Origin: Phoronis australis
Taxonomy: Eukaryota; Phoronida; Phoronidae
Reading direction: 5' to 3'
DNA: 64,000 nucleotides
Assembly: GCA_002633005.1 (NCBI GenBank)
Contig: NMRA01000155.1
Coordinates: 745,643-809,642 of the forward strand
How positions within the stretch are numbered: the first letter of the stretch is position 1; every line of letters starts with the position of its first letter. The notes beneath the pieces were generated by a model that saw only the letters and a list, made by a program, of their open reading frames with translations, ran no database searches and was not told where the DNA came from. Position numbers and translations under genes: made by a program. This document shows positions 34,601 through 47,069 of this stretch, one piece after another.

Positions 34601-36989
34601 TTTCCCATCTTCGTGTGTAAAAGACACAGTCTGGTACATAGACATTGCCAAGAAACTGTTTTTTTGTAGAATCAAAAGACTATCTTTTATGAACTTGATG
34701 ACATTTTAGTGTCTTTTAGTTTTTTAATCCAGTTTGACTTCATTTATTTTGTGGTGCACTATCAAAAATTCGAAAGATGTGTTTAGGGTCAATGCCAATA
34801 TACTGTTAAAATTGGTTTGTGTTAAATTTCATTTTATTAGGCTTAAAATCACAAAAAACTAAAAGGGTGCCTTGCAGTTATCAAAACGGGAAAACCATTA
34901 GACAGTCCAAACATTTCAAAGTTCATTTCTTGAATTCAAAGTGTTGCAATAACTATACTTCTCGTGAATAAACCATGCAAATACAAATATAATAGCAGTT
35001 TTAATGTATTATGAGCTTGCTACTTGGGTAATTGAACACAAAATTAGAAGATACACTCCCAGAACAGTGACAGTAATGGGAAAAATTCAGCTACTCTTAT
35101 TAATTTGAGGCTCCACATTGAGAGGTCGTTGTTTTCATACCGTTTGACAGGGTTAGATAAATACAGTTTTGTGTGTCGTAGGAAACTCATCCATCGTCTT
35201 TACATTCATGTGACATGCTGCGTTGTCCCCGAACTATTTGCCGGAATGCACCTAAGTTAAATGAGAAGTCGACATTCTAGGTGGCGCCCATGAGGAATGG
35301 GTCTGTTATGACATGAATCACACTCGACAAGAGAATTATTGTGAGGAGGTGACCAATCTGAGCCCTTGTATTTTGGGAGGGCAAACCTTCGTTGCTACGT
35401 TGCTCAACATTCCGCTATCAGTACTGTTGGATGTAAACCCGCACTTTCCAAGAAATGGTGCAAGATACGAGCATGCATATACCATGAGCTCGGCTACTTA
35501 GTTTGTCTATTCTGCTTATATACTGGCTACTTTAGCCACGAAACTAACTATGTAACCTAGTAGGTGATTTAGTAGAAGGTTTACACCTTTTTGCTCTGAA
35601 CATAAAGGCGCCACAAGGGGACCGTGGCCCCATCTGCTCAATTATCCAGCCCGCGCCTGAACTTGCATGTGGGGTAACTTGAATATTCTTCAACATCTAT
35701 AGTACATGTATCACTCAGAGTGCCAGAGTGACCGCGCGCGAGCGATTTGAGCGCCCTCGTCCTGAACAGCTGTGTTTACGTTAGCGCTCTCCAGCGTACG
35801 CAAACAACCTCGAGAGCAAGTACGCTTAGATTTCCAAGATGGCGTCTTGCGAAAGCTTCACGTCTGCAACATATGAACCCATTATGGTTCTGCAACACGA
35901 AAACTAACCTCAAAAGTTGACCGACTCATCCGAAAGTGTGACTTAAATTGCGGGTCGCTGTAGCGAGGAACAGTTTCCTCGAAGTAATTTTCGATTCTTG
36001 TCGTTCCAAGGCCTTCACGGTTGTTGTCTTGGGCTGCCGATATTAATATTGGCAAAGATACGATTCTGTCATTTACGCAAACTCCATTCCGGCGAAGTTG
36101 ACTGCGTACGACCCGATCAGATTACCAGTACGTGAAGCCCTTGAAGCAAATTTAAAATTATTATTACTGAGACTTAGTTATCATTGTAGTGACTGGTACC
36201 AGTAGCTGCAAAGATGTTGTTGTTGTCCATCTATAGCCTATCTTTAACGGATAGTCTGGGACTGGACCTTTTCGTCCGGGGGGACTATAACGTTATGTTG
36301 CTGTCAGCAGTGTGTTTCTAACAATTCGTTTTTGCTGAAGACTGAGTAGACCGTCAGCTCAGGGCGCTTAGCATTGAACGAGATACCACTGAACCTGTGA
36401 CCACCGGGGCCCTTAAAGTGCACACCAGTACTACAGAAATGAGTGTCTGCAGGAGTCTTCACTTTGGACCGATGTGGCCTCTGGGACACCATCCGAAGGG
36501 GGCATGACTGAGCTCGGTTAGATACTCGAGGTACTGGCTAAAACAGATTTGTAATGAACAATCGTGCCAAACTATGTTTGTTAATCGCTTGCTTCCTTCA
36601 TCACTTTCAATAACTACATAATTGTCTTTGTGGTTCAATGTCAAGTAAGAAAGATGTGTATTGCTAATTGCAGTTCAGATTTAATGGTTTTAATTTTTGA
36701 TATTTTTCTATAATGTGTCTTTGTTATTAGAAACAATACGTCATTGTTGCATTTTACGAAACTACAAAAGGAAAAAACCCGGTTTCTGACAGGACTACAA
36801 ACAGTATTATTTTCTGATTTTCGTAGAAATAGTCACATATAGCCCAGGAACTGAACCGTGAAAACGAAGAATCGAGGATAAAAATAGAATTCAACTGAAC
36901 CAAACAAAATTGGTGTTCAATACTGTGGAACAATTGCTCATTTTAACCGATTTTAAATCAGGTTTTAGTGTCCAGTACTTCGACTGTTT
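31658..36989. other. No gene seen
   Basis: Open frames here (for example 31669-31926, 32359-32604, 33849-34118, 35313-35560 and minus 36304-36644) carry no recognisable domain and lack convincing splice borders. An N is at 33590. The promoter of the six-exon minus-strand gene should lie just above 31582; no TATA box stands out. Confidence 0.4.
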
Positions 36990-38130
36990 AACGAAGCTCA
37001 GTTTTTGCCCCCCCCCCCTGACAATCACTTCTGGAAAGATTTTTTTGAATGTGTAATCTCCTTTGGAAATTGTTTGAAGATCAAACATCAGATAGATTTT
37101 CTTAACCAACCTTTATGGTTTAGCAAAGATCTGCAGGCAGGAGGAAAATGTATTTTCTACAGGAACTGGTGCAATAGAGGCATACTCTTTATAAAGGACT
37201 TGTTTTCCCCAGACGGTAATATTTTGAACTATAGATTTATTGTGGATATTTAGGTATCAAAACGAACTTTATGGAGTACATGTATAATAATCCAATTTCA
37301 GTGATATCTAGGTCCCAACAGAAATGTGGTATTGATAGAGTTCTTAGTTTTGATGCGTATTGTCCTTTTATGCCAACGATTTTAATGAAACAGAAAAGTG
37401 GTGGGAGAGGGTGTCAACATATCTGTACACAATTAAATTAAAGTTCCGAAGTCTCAAAAGCGGAGTCAAAATGGGTCAACGAACTGAACGTAAATACAAC
37501 TAATTTTTCGTGGGAAGATGTTTATTCCCTTCCATGTAACACAACAAGAGACCCAAGAATTAGGTGGCTTCAGTTCAGACTCTTGACGAGAATTTTGACT
37601 ACTCTTTTTTAAAAATAATCCAAGTTACGGATGACGACTCTTGTTCCTTTTGTGGACAATCGAAAGAGACTTTGAAACACTTATTTTGGGAATGTGAAAC
37701 AGTAAATTCATTTTGGACAAGAGTTAATAATTAAATTCTAAACAAAGCAAATCCCCAGTGTGTCGGCACTCTTTCCTGCAACAACGTTATTTTGGGGTTT
37801 TTTGATAAAAACAAAATTTTAAAAACATTGTTTTATTATTGGGTAAACAGATTATTTAAATCCAAAAGTTTGGATCAAAAAGATTACTTCTAAGTATTTT
37901 TTTTAACTTCATCAAAGAATATTATACGAGTGAAAAGTATAATGTTCGTAAGGATTTGAATTTAGAATTCATACAAACAAGATGGTGTAACTTTGAAACA
38001 GTTTTTCTTAGCAGTCAAGAGGATTAGTTATGGGTATGCGTGTGTGTGTGTGTGTGCGTGTCTCTGGTGTTCTTTGTCTTTTTGTGATATTGTAATGTTT
38101 TTCTCATTACCAATAAATATATATTTAAAA
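36990..38130 (+). mobile_element. 3' end of a dead LINE (Tx1/L1-like), with zf-RVT remnant
   Basis: Broken plus-strand frames give NHFWKDFFECVISFGNCLK, then NQPLWFSKDLQAGGK and FYRNWCNRGILFIKDL. This is the thumb/C-terminal region typical of L1/Tx1-type LINE ORF2 proteins of marine animals. Further on, SWEDVYSLPCNTTRDPRIRW and CSFCGQSKETLKHLFWECE give the Cys/His zf-RVT motif. Several stops and frameshifts separate these blocks. The 3' end has a (TG)n tract, then cattaccaataaatatatat and an A-rich end near 38130. The endonuclease and reverse-transcriptase core are absent, so the copy is 5'-truncated. Confidence 0.8.
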
Positions 38131-38717
38131 AAGAGATGTACATAATTCGTGATAAATACGTTTTCACTATGACACTACTGTTCTCTATCGGGTTTTGATA
38201 ATAACGAAATTATAATACGCAATTAGTGGACTAAAACAAAATTTCTTTGAAATACACTGAAATTCAAATAAACACCTCAACAAAAGTTTGGAAATTTTTG
38301 TTCACTCTCCCGTGTTTTTATTACTTTTGGTTTAATTAAATCACATTGCATACCAATGGAAAGCCCAGTCATTCTCCTTTGCAACGATACCACATTTTGT
38401 CAATACGTGTACCCGCTTTCCTCGCAGCTTCATGGCTCACACAAGAGGGAACGACACACCACCCCATAACGGCACTCACTGTGAAGAAGAATCACTGACG
38501 TCGCTGCGTCTTTTCTCACCTACCTCACGCGTTAATGCTACACCTCTCGGCGAGGTAAGATCGACCGCATGCGAGGTGACGTGGATATAGTTCGATTAAG
38601 ACGGTAAAAAGACTAATCAAATCGGGTGGCATTCTCCGGAGGCTGCTGATGTTATTGTTCTCTAGATAATGAGGCCCAGCATAAACAGATTAGGGGCTAC
38701 AATAGTATTTTTATATT
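38131..38717. other. No gene seen
   Basis: AT-rich sequence after the LINE tail; nothing recognisable. Confidence 0.4.
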
Positions 38718-39581
38718 TTAATTTTCAAAGCTTGTAAATAGTGTATTTGGATATTTAGTAAAAACGACGTGATTAGGTTTTTGACTTTTGAAATTTGGAC
38801 AAGAAATGTGAATTTTGCTACCCAAAACGGATGTTAAATGTTCCAATAATATCTTTCTCATGAACTGTGCTGAATGTGCAACATAATCGGGCCAATTATC
38901 AAACCACTGGGCAGAAGTTGGATTTCGAGGTAAGCCAAGTGTCATCATACAGTTCTTGGCATGAGAAGCATTAGATATGTGTGGGGAGTGTCATTTATTG
39001 CATTTTCCATTTGTCAAGAACCACAGGGACAAGTACTTAAACTTGAAATCTTGATTAAAGAAATCCGTAATTTTTGCAGTTTCAAATTGTTTGACAGGAT
39101 GTTCGGCTGAGCCTGGTGACGCCACCGACAAACTAGTGTGGCTTTTATTGCTGTCAGTTGTCAGATGGCTAAGGTGTGTACAAACGTGGACATAGACATT
39201 TTGTCGGACACTAGCTATCACATCGACGTATTCCAATGATATTGCTGGTGCTGCAGCGTTCGCCAGTGACAACTCCCGCTCTCTTCCTGTTAAAATTCTA
39301 CCTATGTTGTTTGACAGTTCAGCTAAAAATATTCCATCTTCTCGAAAGACTGCCCTAGAGGGTGTTCCAGTGATGTTGTCACACGGTTTTTCATTTTCTT
39401 AATTCTAAGCGGATTTGTTACATTGGGAAATCGAGTCGTTCAGTGGTGCCTTGTAGTCGTCCAATGTTTCTCTACTTGAACCGGTGTCGCCGTGCATCTT
39501 TGATATCACGAAAGGTAATTCATTGTTTACGTTATTGTATTCGTGCAGCGGGGTAGATAATTGGCGTTTGCGTCGTGACAT
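38718..39581 (-). pseudogene. Decayed ORF of about 285 codons, family unknown
   Basis: From ATG 39581 the minus strand reads MSRRKRQLSTPLHEYNNVNN on to SISQCNKSA, then two in-frame stops (TAG, TAA). It continues in the same frame with ENEKPCDNITGTPSRAVFRE, LAELSNNIGRIL, SLEYVDVIASVRQNVYVHV and KFKYLSLWFLTNGK. A frameshift follows, and the next frame gives LPRNPTSAQWFDNWPDYVAH, FMRKILLEHLTSVLGSK and an end at 38718. The length and protein-like composition across these lesions suggest a former coding region. I do not recognise the family; given the setting, a transposon-encoded protein is one possibility. Confidence 0.45.
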
Positions 39582-41107
39582 CGAACAAACGACTGAGCCT
39601 GGCTCAAAAGAAATATTGACAGCAAGCCTTTAAAATCCTGTTTGGTCTGGAATACGGGCTAACGGAGGGTTAGTTGCAACTCGAAGTACTGGTTCGGGAT
39701 TGCGACGAATCTCAAATAGATATTAAAATGTAAAATCACAATGTATTACAAAAATATAACTGTTCAAAGGGTGACAATCATGAGAATGAGGAGTCAGGCA
39801 CCAGGTGGTCAACTGGTATGGAACGCCACTAGCGTCACCTTGTGACGGGTCTTTGACACGTGACGAGTCATTTTTGACACGCTGACGCGTCAATGATGCT
39901 GTCGAACTCGTGTGGATGTTCTTAAAAGAACCAATCAGTGTTAAGGTTTTACAGTGTGTTGACTAAACCAATGAGATTGTCATGTTTTGAGATGACTGAC
40001 AAGAACAAAGGCTGTCAATCATATATCGACTTAGTATTCCAAGAGACAAAAACAGGAGTTACTGAACACGGAAGTGTCCCGGAAATGTACATTGGATGGC
40101 TTCAAGGAATTTGTACGATCAACAAGTACTAATAACGAAGATGGGTACGGCGACGACAATTTCTTGTGATGGTGCATTCCAGGAATTCCTTTCACCAAAC
40201 ATGAGTACGACCAACAGCAAAGCGTAAGCGCGTGTCGAGTGCAAAAGAGTTAAGCCAACATGGCGGTCAGAAGAAGCCTGACATTTATAATGGAACTTCG
40301 TGGTGCAAGCTTGTGTACTGGGATCGATGTCACGATGTCTGAATATTTGTTGTCGATTGTAAACGTGACCTGGAGTGTTGTTGTAGACATATTTCAAAGG
40401 ACCAAGTGTTGCAAGAAACCGTCACTTCAGTGAAAGAGAAGTAAGTTGTCCTTTTTGTTGGCCGGGTGTGCTCGATTTGTGTACTATCAGTGTAGGTTGT
40501 GCAAAAGAATAGAGTTGTACCCCGTGTTGACAATTAACTATAGTCTAAAGGCTACTACGGGAAGTCGGGAAGGTACTTCTGATTTGGAAAATTATGACGC
40601 ACACCCATTTAGAGAGTGGACACTATTCCAAGTTCACGTACAGCAGCTGCAAGGCAACTTTCAGCCTCAGAGTGGCTTACCCAGAAAATTTTGCCCCTCC
40701 CACACACTATAGTGAAAAAGACACATATCTTGAATGAATGTGGCCAAAAGCTGGCAAATTCCTTGAATGTGTAACGTGACTGAATGAACGGTACTCCAGT
40801 AGGCATGAACACTGAACCTTCATACTAGTGCCCCAGATTTTTGAGTGATCTGTCAATCTTGCATTCGTGTGTGAAAGGTGTTTACTGAAAATTTGCACCA
40901 GTCCCTATAACACGACGCCCACATTTCTTCAAAAAGCCCTTGCGCCGAGTTTACTCTCATGTTTGAGTCGTTTCCTGTGATAATGGATTTGGCCCAGCAA
41001 TCTATTACACGGAAATTGATGTTGAGACAAAAATGTTCTCTGTGTCTTGCAATGTGCCTGGCCCTACAATAGTAACAGTTTGATAAATAACTTATTGTTA
41101 TTTTACA
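39582..41107. other. No confident gene; possible 5' exon at 40260
   Basis: At 40260-40433 an ATG in an aacATGGCGG context opens a 57-codon frame (MAVRRSLTFIMELRGASLC and on). It could be a 5' exon of the integrase-type gene downstream, but nothing links them. Other frames look random. Confidence 0.3.
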
Positions 41108-42100
41108 GGTTGACTAGTTTAACTAGAAGTATACAAAATGCTGTTGTTGGTGGTAGTGTTGATCAGGCTTATGCAGCAAAACTATTGAATTTTGCTAGGA
41201 GGTTAATGGAGGAGGCAGATCAAGCTGCATATGAATCAAGTGACCATCATTGTTTGCGTATTGTAGTTTTGACCTTGTAAATCTATTGAATGAGTACTAG
41301 TAATATGATTACCTCTTTTTAACACAGTGTAATTTTAACAATTGAACCGATGCTTATTTAAGGTACCAGCATGTCACCTTTACCTTGAGATCCTTCTACT
41401 GTGGGTAATAGCAGGTTATTCCTATGTGCATGACTAGGTGTTCAGTGCTGCCACATTTATTGCACGAGTTAATACAGAACTTACGGATGACTGGTTACTG
41501 AATAATTAATACCAAAAACCTATTTGAAAATGATTCCATGCAGATGTCCCTCCTTTCACATGACCAAAACGCACCTGTGTGCATTTCAGCGTGATATTGT
41601 TTACGAATATATGTGTATTTGGTATCCTGTAACTGGCCATATACCAAAGCTCTCTATTCTTATGTTTAACATTTCAGTGAGTGATGTGTATTACATGTGA
41701 AAATACATGTACATTGCAGGGGCAACGATATTTGGGCAAAATCAAAGTTTGACATAACCTCATCTCACTTAGAGTGTATGATAAAGGCAAACTTCACACG
41801 ACAAGAGATGGCCGAATCAATGCGAGTTACTTCCTCTACCATATCACGTCGACTGAAGTATGTAATAATTTCATTGCCACTGTTCAAGAATTGACACTGT
41901 CTCCTGACTAGTGCTTAAGCTGCTACCAATTTGATAGACAGGGCTTTTAATTAGTGGTGATTAATGCAATTGTATCATTTTTGTGGTATAGTAAACAATC
42001 TTTAGATTGTTTCTGGTAAATCTCATCCATTGAACATTGGAAACCATGAATTGCATGATCCTACACGGTATCATGTACAGAGTGTGGAAATTAGGTGAAA

Positions 42101-42129
42101 TTCAAGATGGCGGAAGCCGCCATCTTGAA
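42101..42129. repeat. Perfect 13-bp palindrome with YY1-type AAGATGGCGG arms
   Basis: ttcaagatggcgg and its exact reverse complement ccgccatcttgaa are separated by three bases. AAGATGGCGG matches the YY1 core binding motif, in both orientations. It lies between two exons of the broken integrase gene. It may be a MITE relic or a regulatory site; no wider inverted repeat is evident. Confidence 0.6.
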
Positions 42130-43849
42130 CTATAAAAAATGCTCAAAGTTGCACAAAGTGCAACCAAGTTACTTTTATTCTCCTAACCATATATAATAAA
42201 TTTCCAAAAGAAAACTTAACAGTAAACAACTTTGCAGGGTCAACTTTTTGGCAACTAGACTACTGCTTTTCAACTTTTTGGCAAACTGTGTCAAACCCCG
42301 TTAAACAGTAATAGTGCAGTTACTATCCCTATTTGACACATTTTACATTTTGTATTTATGTAACTGTTAAGCAATCACTTGAAGTAGTATGCACACTCTT
42401 GACAGTTGTATCCTAAAGCCACGCATGGTGCATAGGCTTCGACGTTAATATGTCGATGTTTCTTCGTCCTCAGGGAGTATGCCAAGTCTTCAAGACAATA
42501 CAATGAGGTTGCGGACTCACAACTAGACTCAGCTGTTGGAGGCACAGTTGGTTTGTATTGTTAAATTGCACTTCAAAGTTCAACTAAATTATTTATCAGT
42601 GGATTATAATTACCGTAAAAACCTGCAAATAAGCGCATGTGAAACAAGTCAATGCATTTTTTGCCAAACTTTCCTACTCAAATCTTCCGCACATATATGT
42701 GGAAGCTTCGTAATTATGTGCATGCGAGTCACCTCATACAGATGCAACATGGTGCTCCGATCTTAGACCAACTCTTCTTGTTTGTGAAAAAACACTATTC
42801 CACCCAACTCTGGGTGTAACAAAAATAGGAGTAATTGTCCAAAAATATACCAAAATCGTACTTTTATCTTAAGTCTTGAATGGGCATTGAGAAAACTAAA
42901 GTACGATGTGCATTAATAGTTCGACCATCATAATCAGAGCAAGTTCTACTTAAATGTTGGAGGCACATGTGCTCAGTACCAGGCTGAGGAAAACGAACAT
43001 ACCAAATGACGTGCGAGACAAGATTTCATGTAGTCTGCTCCAAAAATGAGCCCTGTAAATGTGTTGTTTACTTTCAATATGGTTCTCAAGATGTTTTCTG
43101 AAACAGAACACTGGAACGAAATGCTTTTAATGTGATGTTAAAACATACATACGATGTTTATGTCAATGAGAAAAATGCATGCATGTGACAGCAGTAATTT
43201 TAAATGCATTTAATCTAGCCTCAAGCTGTGAATTTTCATGTTATGTTCTCTATAGTGGAGGTACTGTTTGTTCTTTAATCAGAATTGTCATGAATGCTTT
43301 GAAAAATGGAATGGAACTGTCAACTGTATACAGATGCTGCTTAAGCCCCTGTCACATTCGTGGTATGATGCTAGCAGGGCAACAAAAATGCTGTTGTACG
43401 ATAGTCTTCTGTATTGACATATTCGCAGTCACATTTGTTGTAGAAATGTCCTACGACATTAAAACAAGGTGTTGCAAGACATACACGTATTGTATGCCTG
43501 ACATACAATGATATGTAGTCATATTTTTAATGTTCGATGGTCCCAGAGCATGTACGTGATGGTAAAACGTTTGGGGGACTGCCGGTTGTCCAGTACGATT
43601 GTAGGACTATTCTAGACTCTCGGATAACCCAAAGATCGTATGTCAGTCGTACAACTATCATACAACAAATGTGAGGCATCACACCACAGTGTTACGATAT
43701 AGATCTGTTGTAGAACTGTTGTACGACGTTGAAATGATTTTGAACAAGTTCAAAATTTCCCGACGCTGTTCTTGGAATGCAATGCGGTAAAATCTCACTA
43801 ATTTCAGACCATAATAATTGCCAAAACCGTCCATTTTTATGCGCCCACA

Positions 43850-45200
43850 TATTTATGTGCGTCCACATCTGTATCTCCTAAACCCCTCACAGGATCTTGA
43901 ATAGATTTGGTAGATGTGTTTCTATGAAGCTGACGACAGATGATGACGAATTTCAGACCTATCCGACTACCGGTGTGCCCCCTAGTGGCAATTTTATTTT
44001 TTACGCTTATTTCTATATCTTCAGAGATCCTCAAATGATTTTCATAAAATTTGAAATATAGGCATCTATCAATGAGATGACGCTAACCTCTCGTTTTCAG
44101 ATATATTTGCGGTATTTTGAACCACCTAGTGGCCATTTTTGTTGTCTTCGAATCTGTTTTTTGGCGTCTGCCCCTCTATCAACCAAACTACTCCAAGGAT
44201 GATTATGAAAATTGACATATAGGTTGTTACTATGACGAGGACAGTTGACGATGATTTTCTGACGACTTCAACTACAGTGGCGCCTCCTAGTGGCAATTTT
44301 GTTTGTTTTTGTGCCCATGGCTGTATCTCCTTTACGCTATGCAGGATCTGTACTAAATTGAGGTAGTGTATTTGTATGAAGTCTACAACAAACGATAACG
44401 GCTTTCAGATGGATCGGACTATCGGTGTGCCCCCTAGTGGCAATTTTTATTTTTTATCTTCACCTCTATCTTCAAATGTCCTCAACGGATTTTCATGAAA
44501 TTTTTCACATGGGCTTCAATTTAGTGGTATGACACCATTTTCCGGCAATTTCATTTTTTTCATTTTCTTCTGTTTCTCTGAAGTTCCTTGATGGATTTGC
44601 ATGAAATTTTGTAAATAGGTTTCTATTAAAGAAGCAGTGACATTTTCCTATTTTGTTATGGGTTGGACATATATTGCGCCATCTAGTGGCAATTTTTACT
44701 GTTTTCTTGTCTATTTTTGGCGTCTGCCCCTCTATGAACCCTACAAACCACTCTAAGGATGTTTGTGAAAGTTAGCCCATATGTTCTTAGTGTGAAGAGG
44801 ATGGTTGACCGTGTTTTTCTGACGACTTCACCTACTGTGGCACTTTTGTTTTTTGCAGGCATAGCTGTACTCTCCTAAACCCACTGCAGAATCTTTATGA
44901 AATTTAGCAAGTGTATTTATGTGAAGTTGACTACGGACGATGATAACGATTTTCAGACGGATGTGACCAATGATGTGCCACTTGGTGACAATTTCATTTT
45001 TTCTGTTTTCCTCTGTTTCTCTGAAGTTCCTTGACGGATTTTTATGAAATATGATAGCTTTCTATTAAAGACCTGTTCCCGTTTTCGGATGACTTCAACG
45101 TATTTTGCGCCATCCAGTGGCCATTTTTCTGATAGAAATAAATACCCGTCCCTTAGAAGCACTTCATTTTCTGAGCATTTGTGGGCGCATTTCAACGCCC
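43850..45200. repeat. Degenerate tandem array, unit about 150 bp
   Basis: A motif ctagtggcaatttt (with variants ctagtggccattttt and ccagtggccattttt) recurs at about 43983, 44125, 44287, 44433, 44682, 44980 and 45112. Between occurrences are other shared phrases: gatttttatgaaat, gtctgcccctctat, gatgacgattttcagacgg. Spacings are mostly 130-160 or twice that. It looks like an old minisatellite or satellite array, and it occupies what would be the middle of the integrase gene. Confidence 0.7.
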
Positions 45201-46796
45201 TGCGTTGCTCTTGTTTATTTTTAAAGGCTTCTAATTTTGTGAATGCTCACAATTTTTCAAAACTTTGTTTGATGGTAGCTATGGTACAAAACTTGAAAAT
45301 GAGAAAGCAATAGTTTGGGGATACTAATGATCTATGCAAAAAGCAGAAAATAAAACGTCAGTTGTGTGCCATCTGATGTCCCAAATGTTGTACCACGATC
45401 TCTTCACTATCATTATTTTCCCTAACTTCTGTCGCTGACACATCATATACTGTCCCGTCATACGACAAATGCGACGGGCTTAAGTCAGCTGTAATTTCAC
45501 CTCATGTTTTCTGCTTATTTGTATAAAGGTATTTAGTGGGTCACGAATGATCAAGTTTCATCTATAATTTCTGATACAAAATAGTAGCCCCTGTGAGACC
45601 GAGTGCTTTAGTGCAGTACTGCAAATGTGCTTACATGGGATGCCACAAATGTTTGTTGCTAATGTGCATATCACATTTATAATATTAAATACTAACTGTT
45701 CAGAAACATGGCTATATTTTTCCTGTCTTATATACACTATAAGTACATCTTTTGTTTTAGATACTGGAATAGACAGTGGCACTCGGTTCCTGGTGTATGG
45801 GAAAGCATTCTTTAACAACTGTTCTACAACTGTCCCCGATTGCTTTCAAAAAACGGTAATGAAGTAAGGTGTACATTCGCGAGTTAGATGTGACCATGGT
45901 GCATTCATGGAAATGTTCCATGGTCTGGACAGAGGGAGTGCCATTCAAGGAATAAGTGTGTACAATCAGAGGATAGAAAGACTGTGGCGAGATATGTGGC
46001 GTGGTGTCACCAATGTGTACCATGAGATGTTTCATTTTTTAGAGGAGAAACGTGTTTTGGATCCAGATGATTAGCTGTCCTTTTGGTGCTTGCACTATGT
46101 GTTTTTACTCAAAATTAGTCAATCATTGAAAGCCTTTAAGGTCCATGGAACCACCATGGTTTGTGAACAGAGAAGGGCAAGTCATCATACAGGCTGTTTG
46201 TTCTGCAAGCGTTGGCACTGCCGTACAGCAATCTCACTGCTGTACTTGAGCTGTCCGAGAAACATGTCTACAAATGCTGATCTACATACCCAAGAATGAA
46301 TAGCTCCAGAATGTTCTCCATGTCCTCTCTCAAGTAACAACCTATCTTGGGTTAACAAACTTGTATCTTCACTATACATTACAGAAACTCACAGCTTACA
46401 AGTGTATCAGAAAACACTGCGATTTGTAAATTCTATTACAAGTTCGTATTCATAGGCGAGGTGCTCATGTTAATTTACCAGTTGAAATGGTCTTTCACAA
46501 GCTAGTAACGTGTAATCTGTTATACTAGAGTTTCTGCATTGGATGGGAAGGATTCATTAAGTTGTTAGTTTGTTCTGTCAATTCCTTCCTGTGTATGTTT
46601 GACGTTGTAATTTGTGGGATTCTGCTCTCGACTGGCTTTAAATGTGATTTTAAAGCCTTGATATTTGTGGTCATGGCTGAATTGCTGTTCAAAGACCTGT
46701 GACTATGATAAAGCTTCAATTAGAAGCCTGGGCATTAATAAATTTCTGACATGATCTTGATTGGATGTATTTTTAATTACTAGGCCAAACCTACGN

Positions 46797-47069
46797 CCAT
46801 CCTAAATGACATTCTTGGTGAACTGCCAATAATAACTTTCAAAGATGAAAACTTATTCATTTATTGATCTGGGCACCAAAAATTGAAGATGCATACCATA
46901 TACCATATTACTGCCAAACTCTATTGATATATAGCATGTGTAAAGATTAATAATGTTTCCTTATTCGTAAAATTTTAACAATTTTTCCTTGTGACTTAAC
47001 TTTGAACAGACTCCTGTAAAACTGGGACTTGTTACTGTGTATAAATATATATATATATATATATATATT
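46797..47069 (+). repeat. Dispersed repeat with (TA)n tail, copy 1
   Basis: The segment begins ccatcctaaatgacattctt and includes aataactttcaaagatgaaa and ttcgtaaaattttaacaatt. It ends in (TA)n at about 47043-47069. It matches the reverse complement of 51370-51619 closely. The constant position of the microsatellite at one end suggests an element with a simple-repeat 3' tail. An N at 46796 adjoins it. Confidence 0.75.

Larger units (their letters stand above)
41108..46275 (+). pseudogene. Spliced but broken integrase-core (rva_4-like) gene
   Basis: Scattered plus-strand blocks match, in order, the metazoan 'integrase core domain' proteins. Block 1 follows an acceptor at about 41108 (LTSLTRSIQNAVVGG, then ARRLMEEADQAAYES). 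Exon 41720-41857 encodes a helix-turn-helix (FDITSSHLECMIKANFTRQE, MRVTSSTISRRLK). Exon 42474-42550 (EYAKSSRQYNEVADSQLDS) joins it in phase. A fragment at about 42955-43040 reads LRKTNIPNDVRDKI. At 45875-46072 comes the integrase core: VHSRVRCDHG, GSAIQGISVYNQRIERLWRD, MWRGVTNVYHEMFHFLEE. Compared with the family as I know it, several residues after CDHG are missing. A stop interrupts DPDD-LSFWCLHYVF, and a frameshift precedes NHHGL and YRLFVLQALAL. The catalytic core between 43040 and 45870 was not found; that interval holds tandem repeats. Probably non-functional. Confidence 0.7.

Noticed and set aside
45558-45818. Minus-strand GIPCKHIC, resembling a SWIM finger end
   Set aside because: No CxC partner precedes it and it lies just upstream of the plus-strand integrase-core block; probably coincidence.
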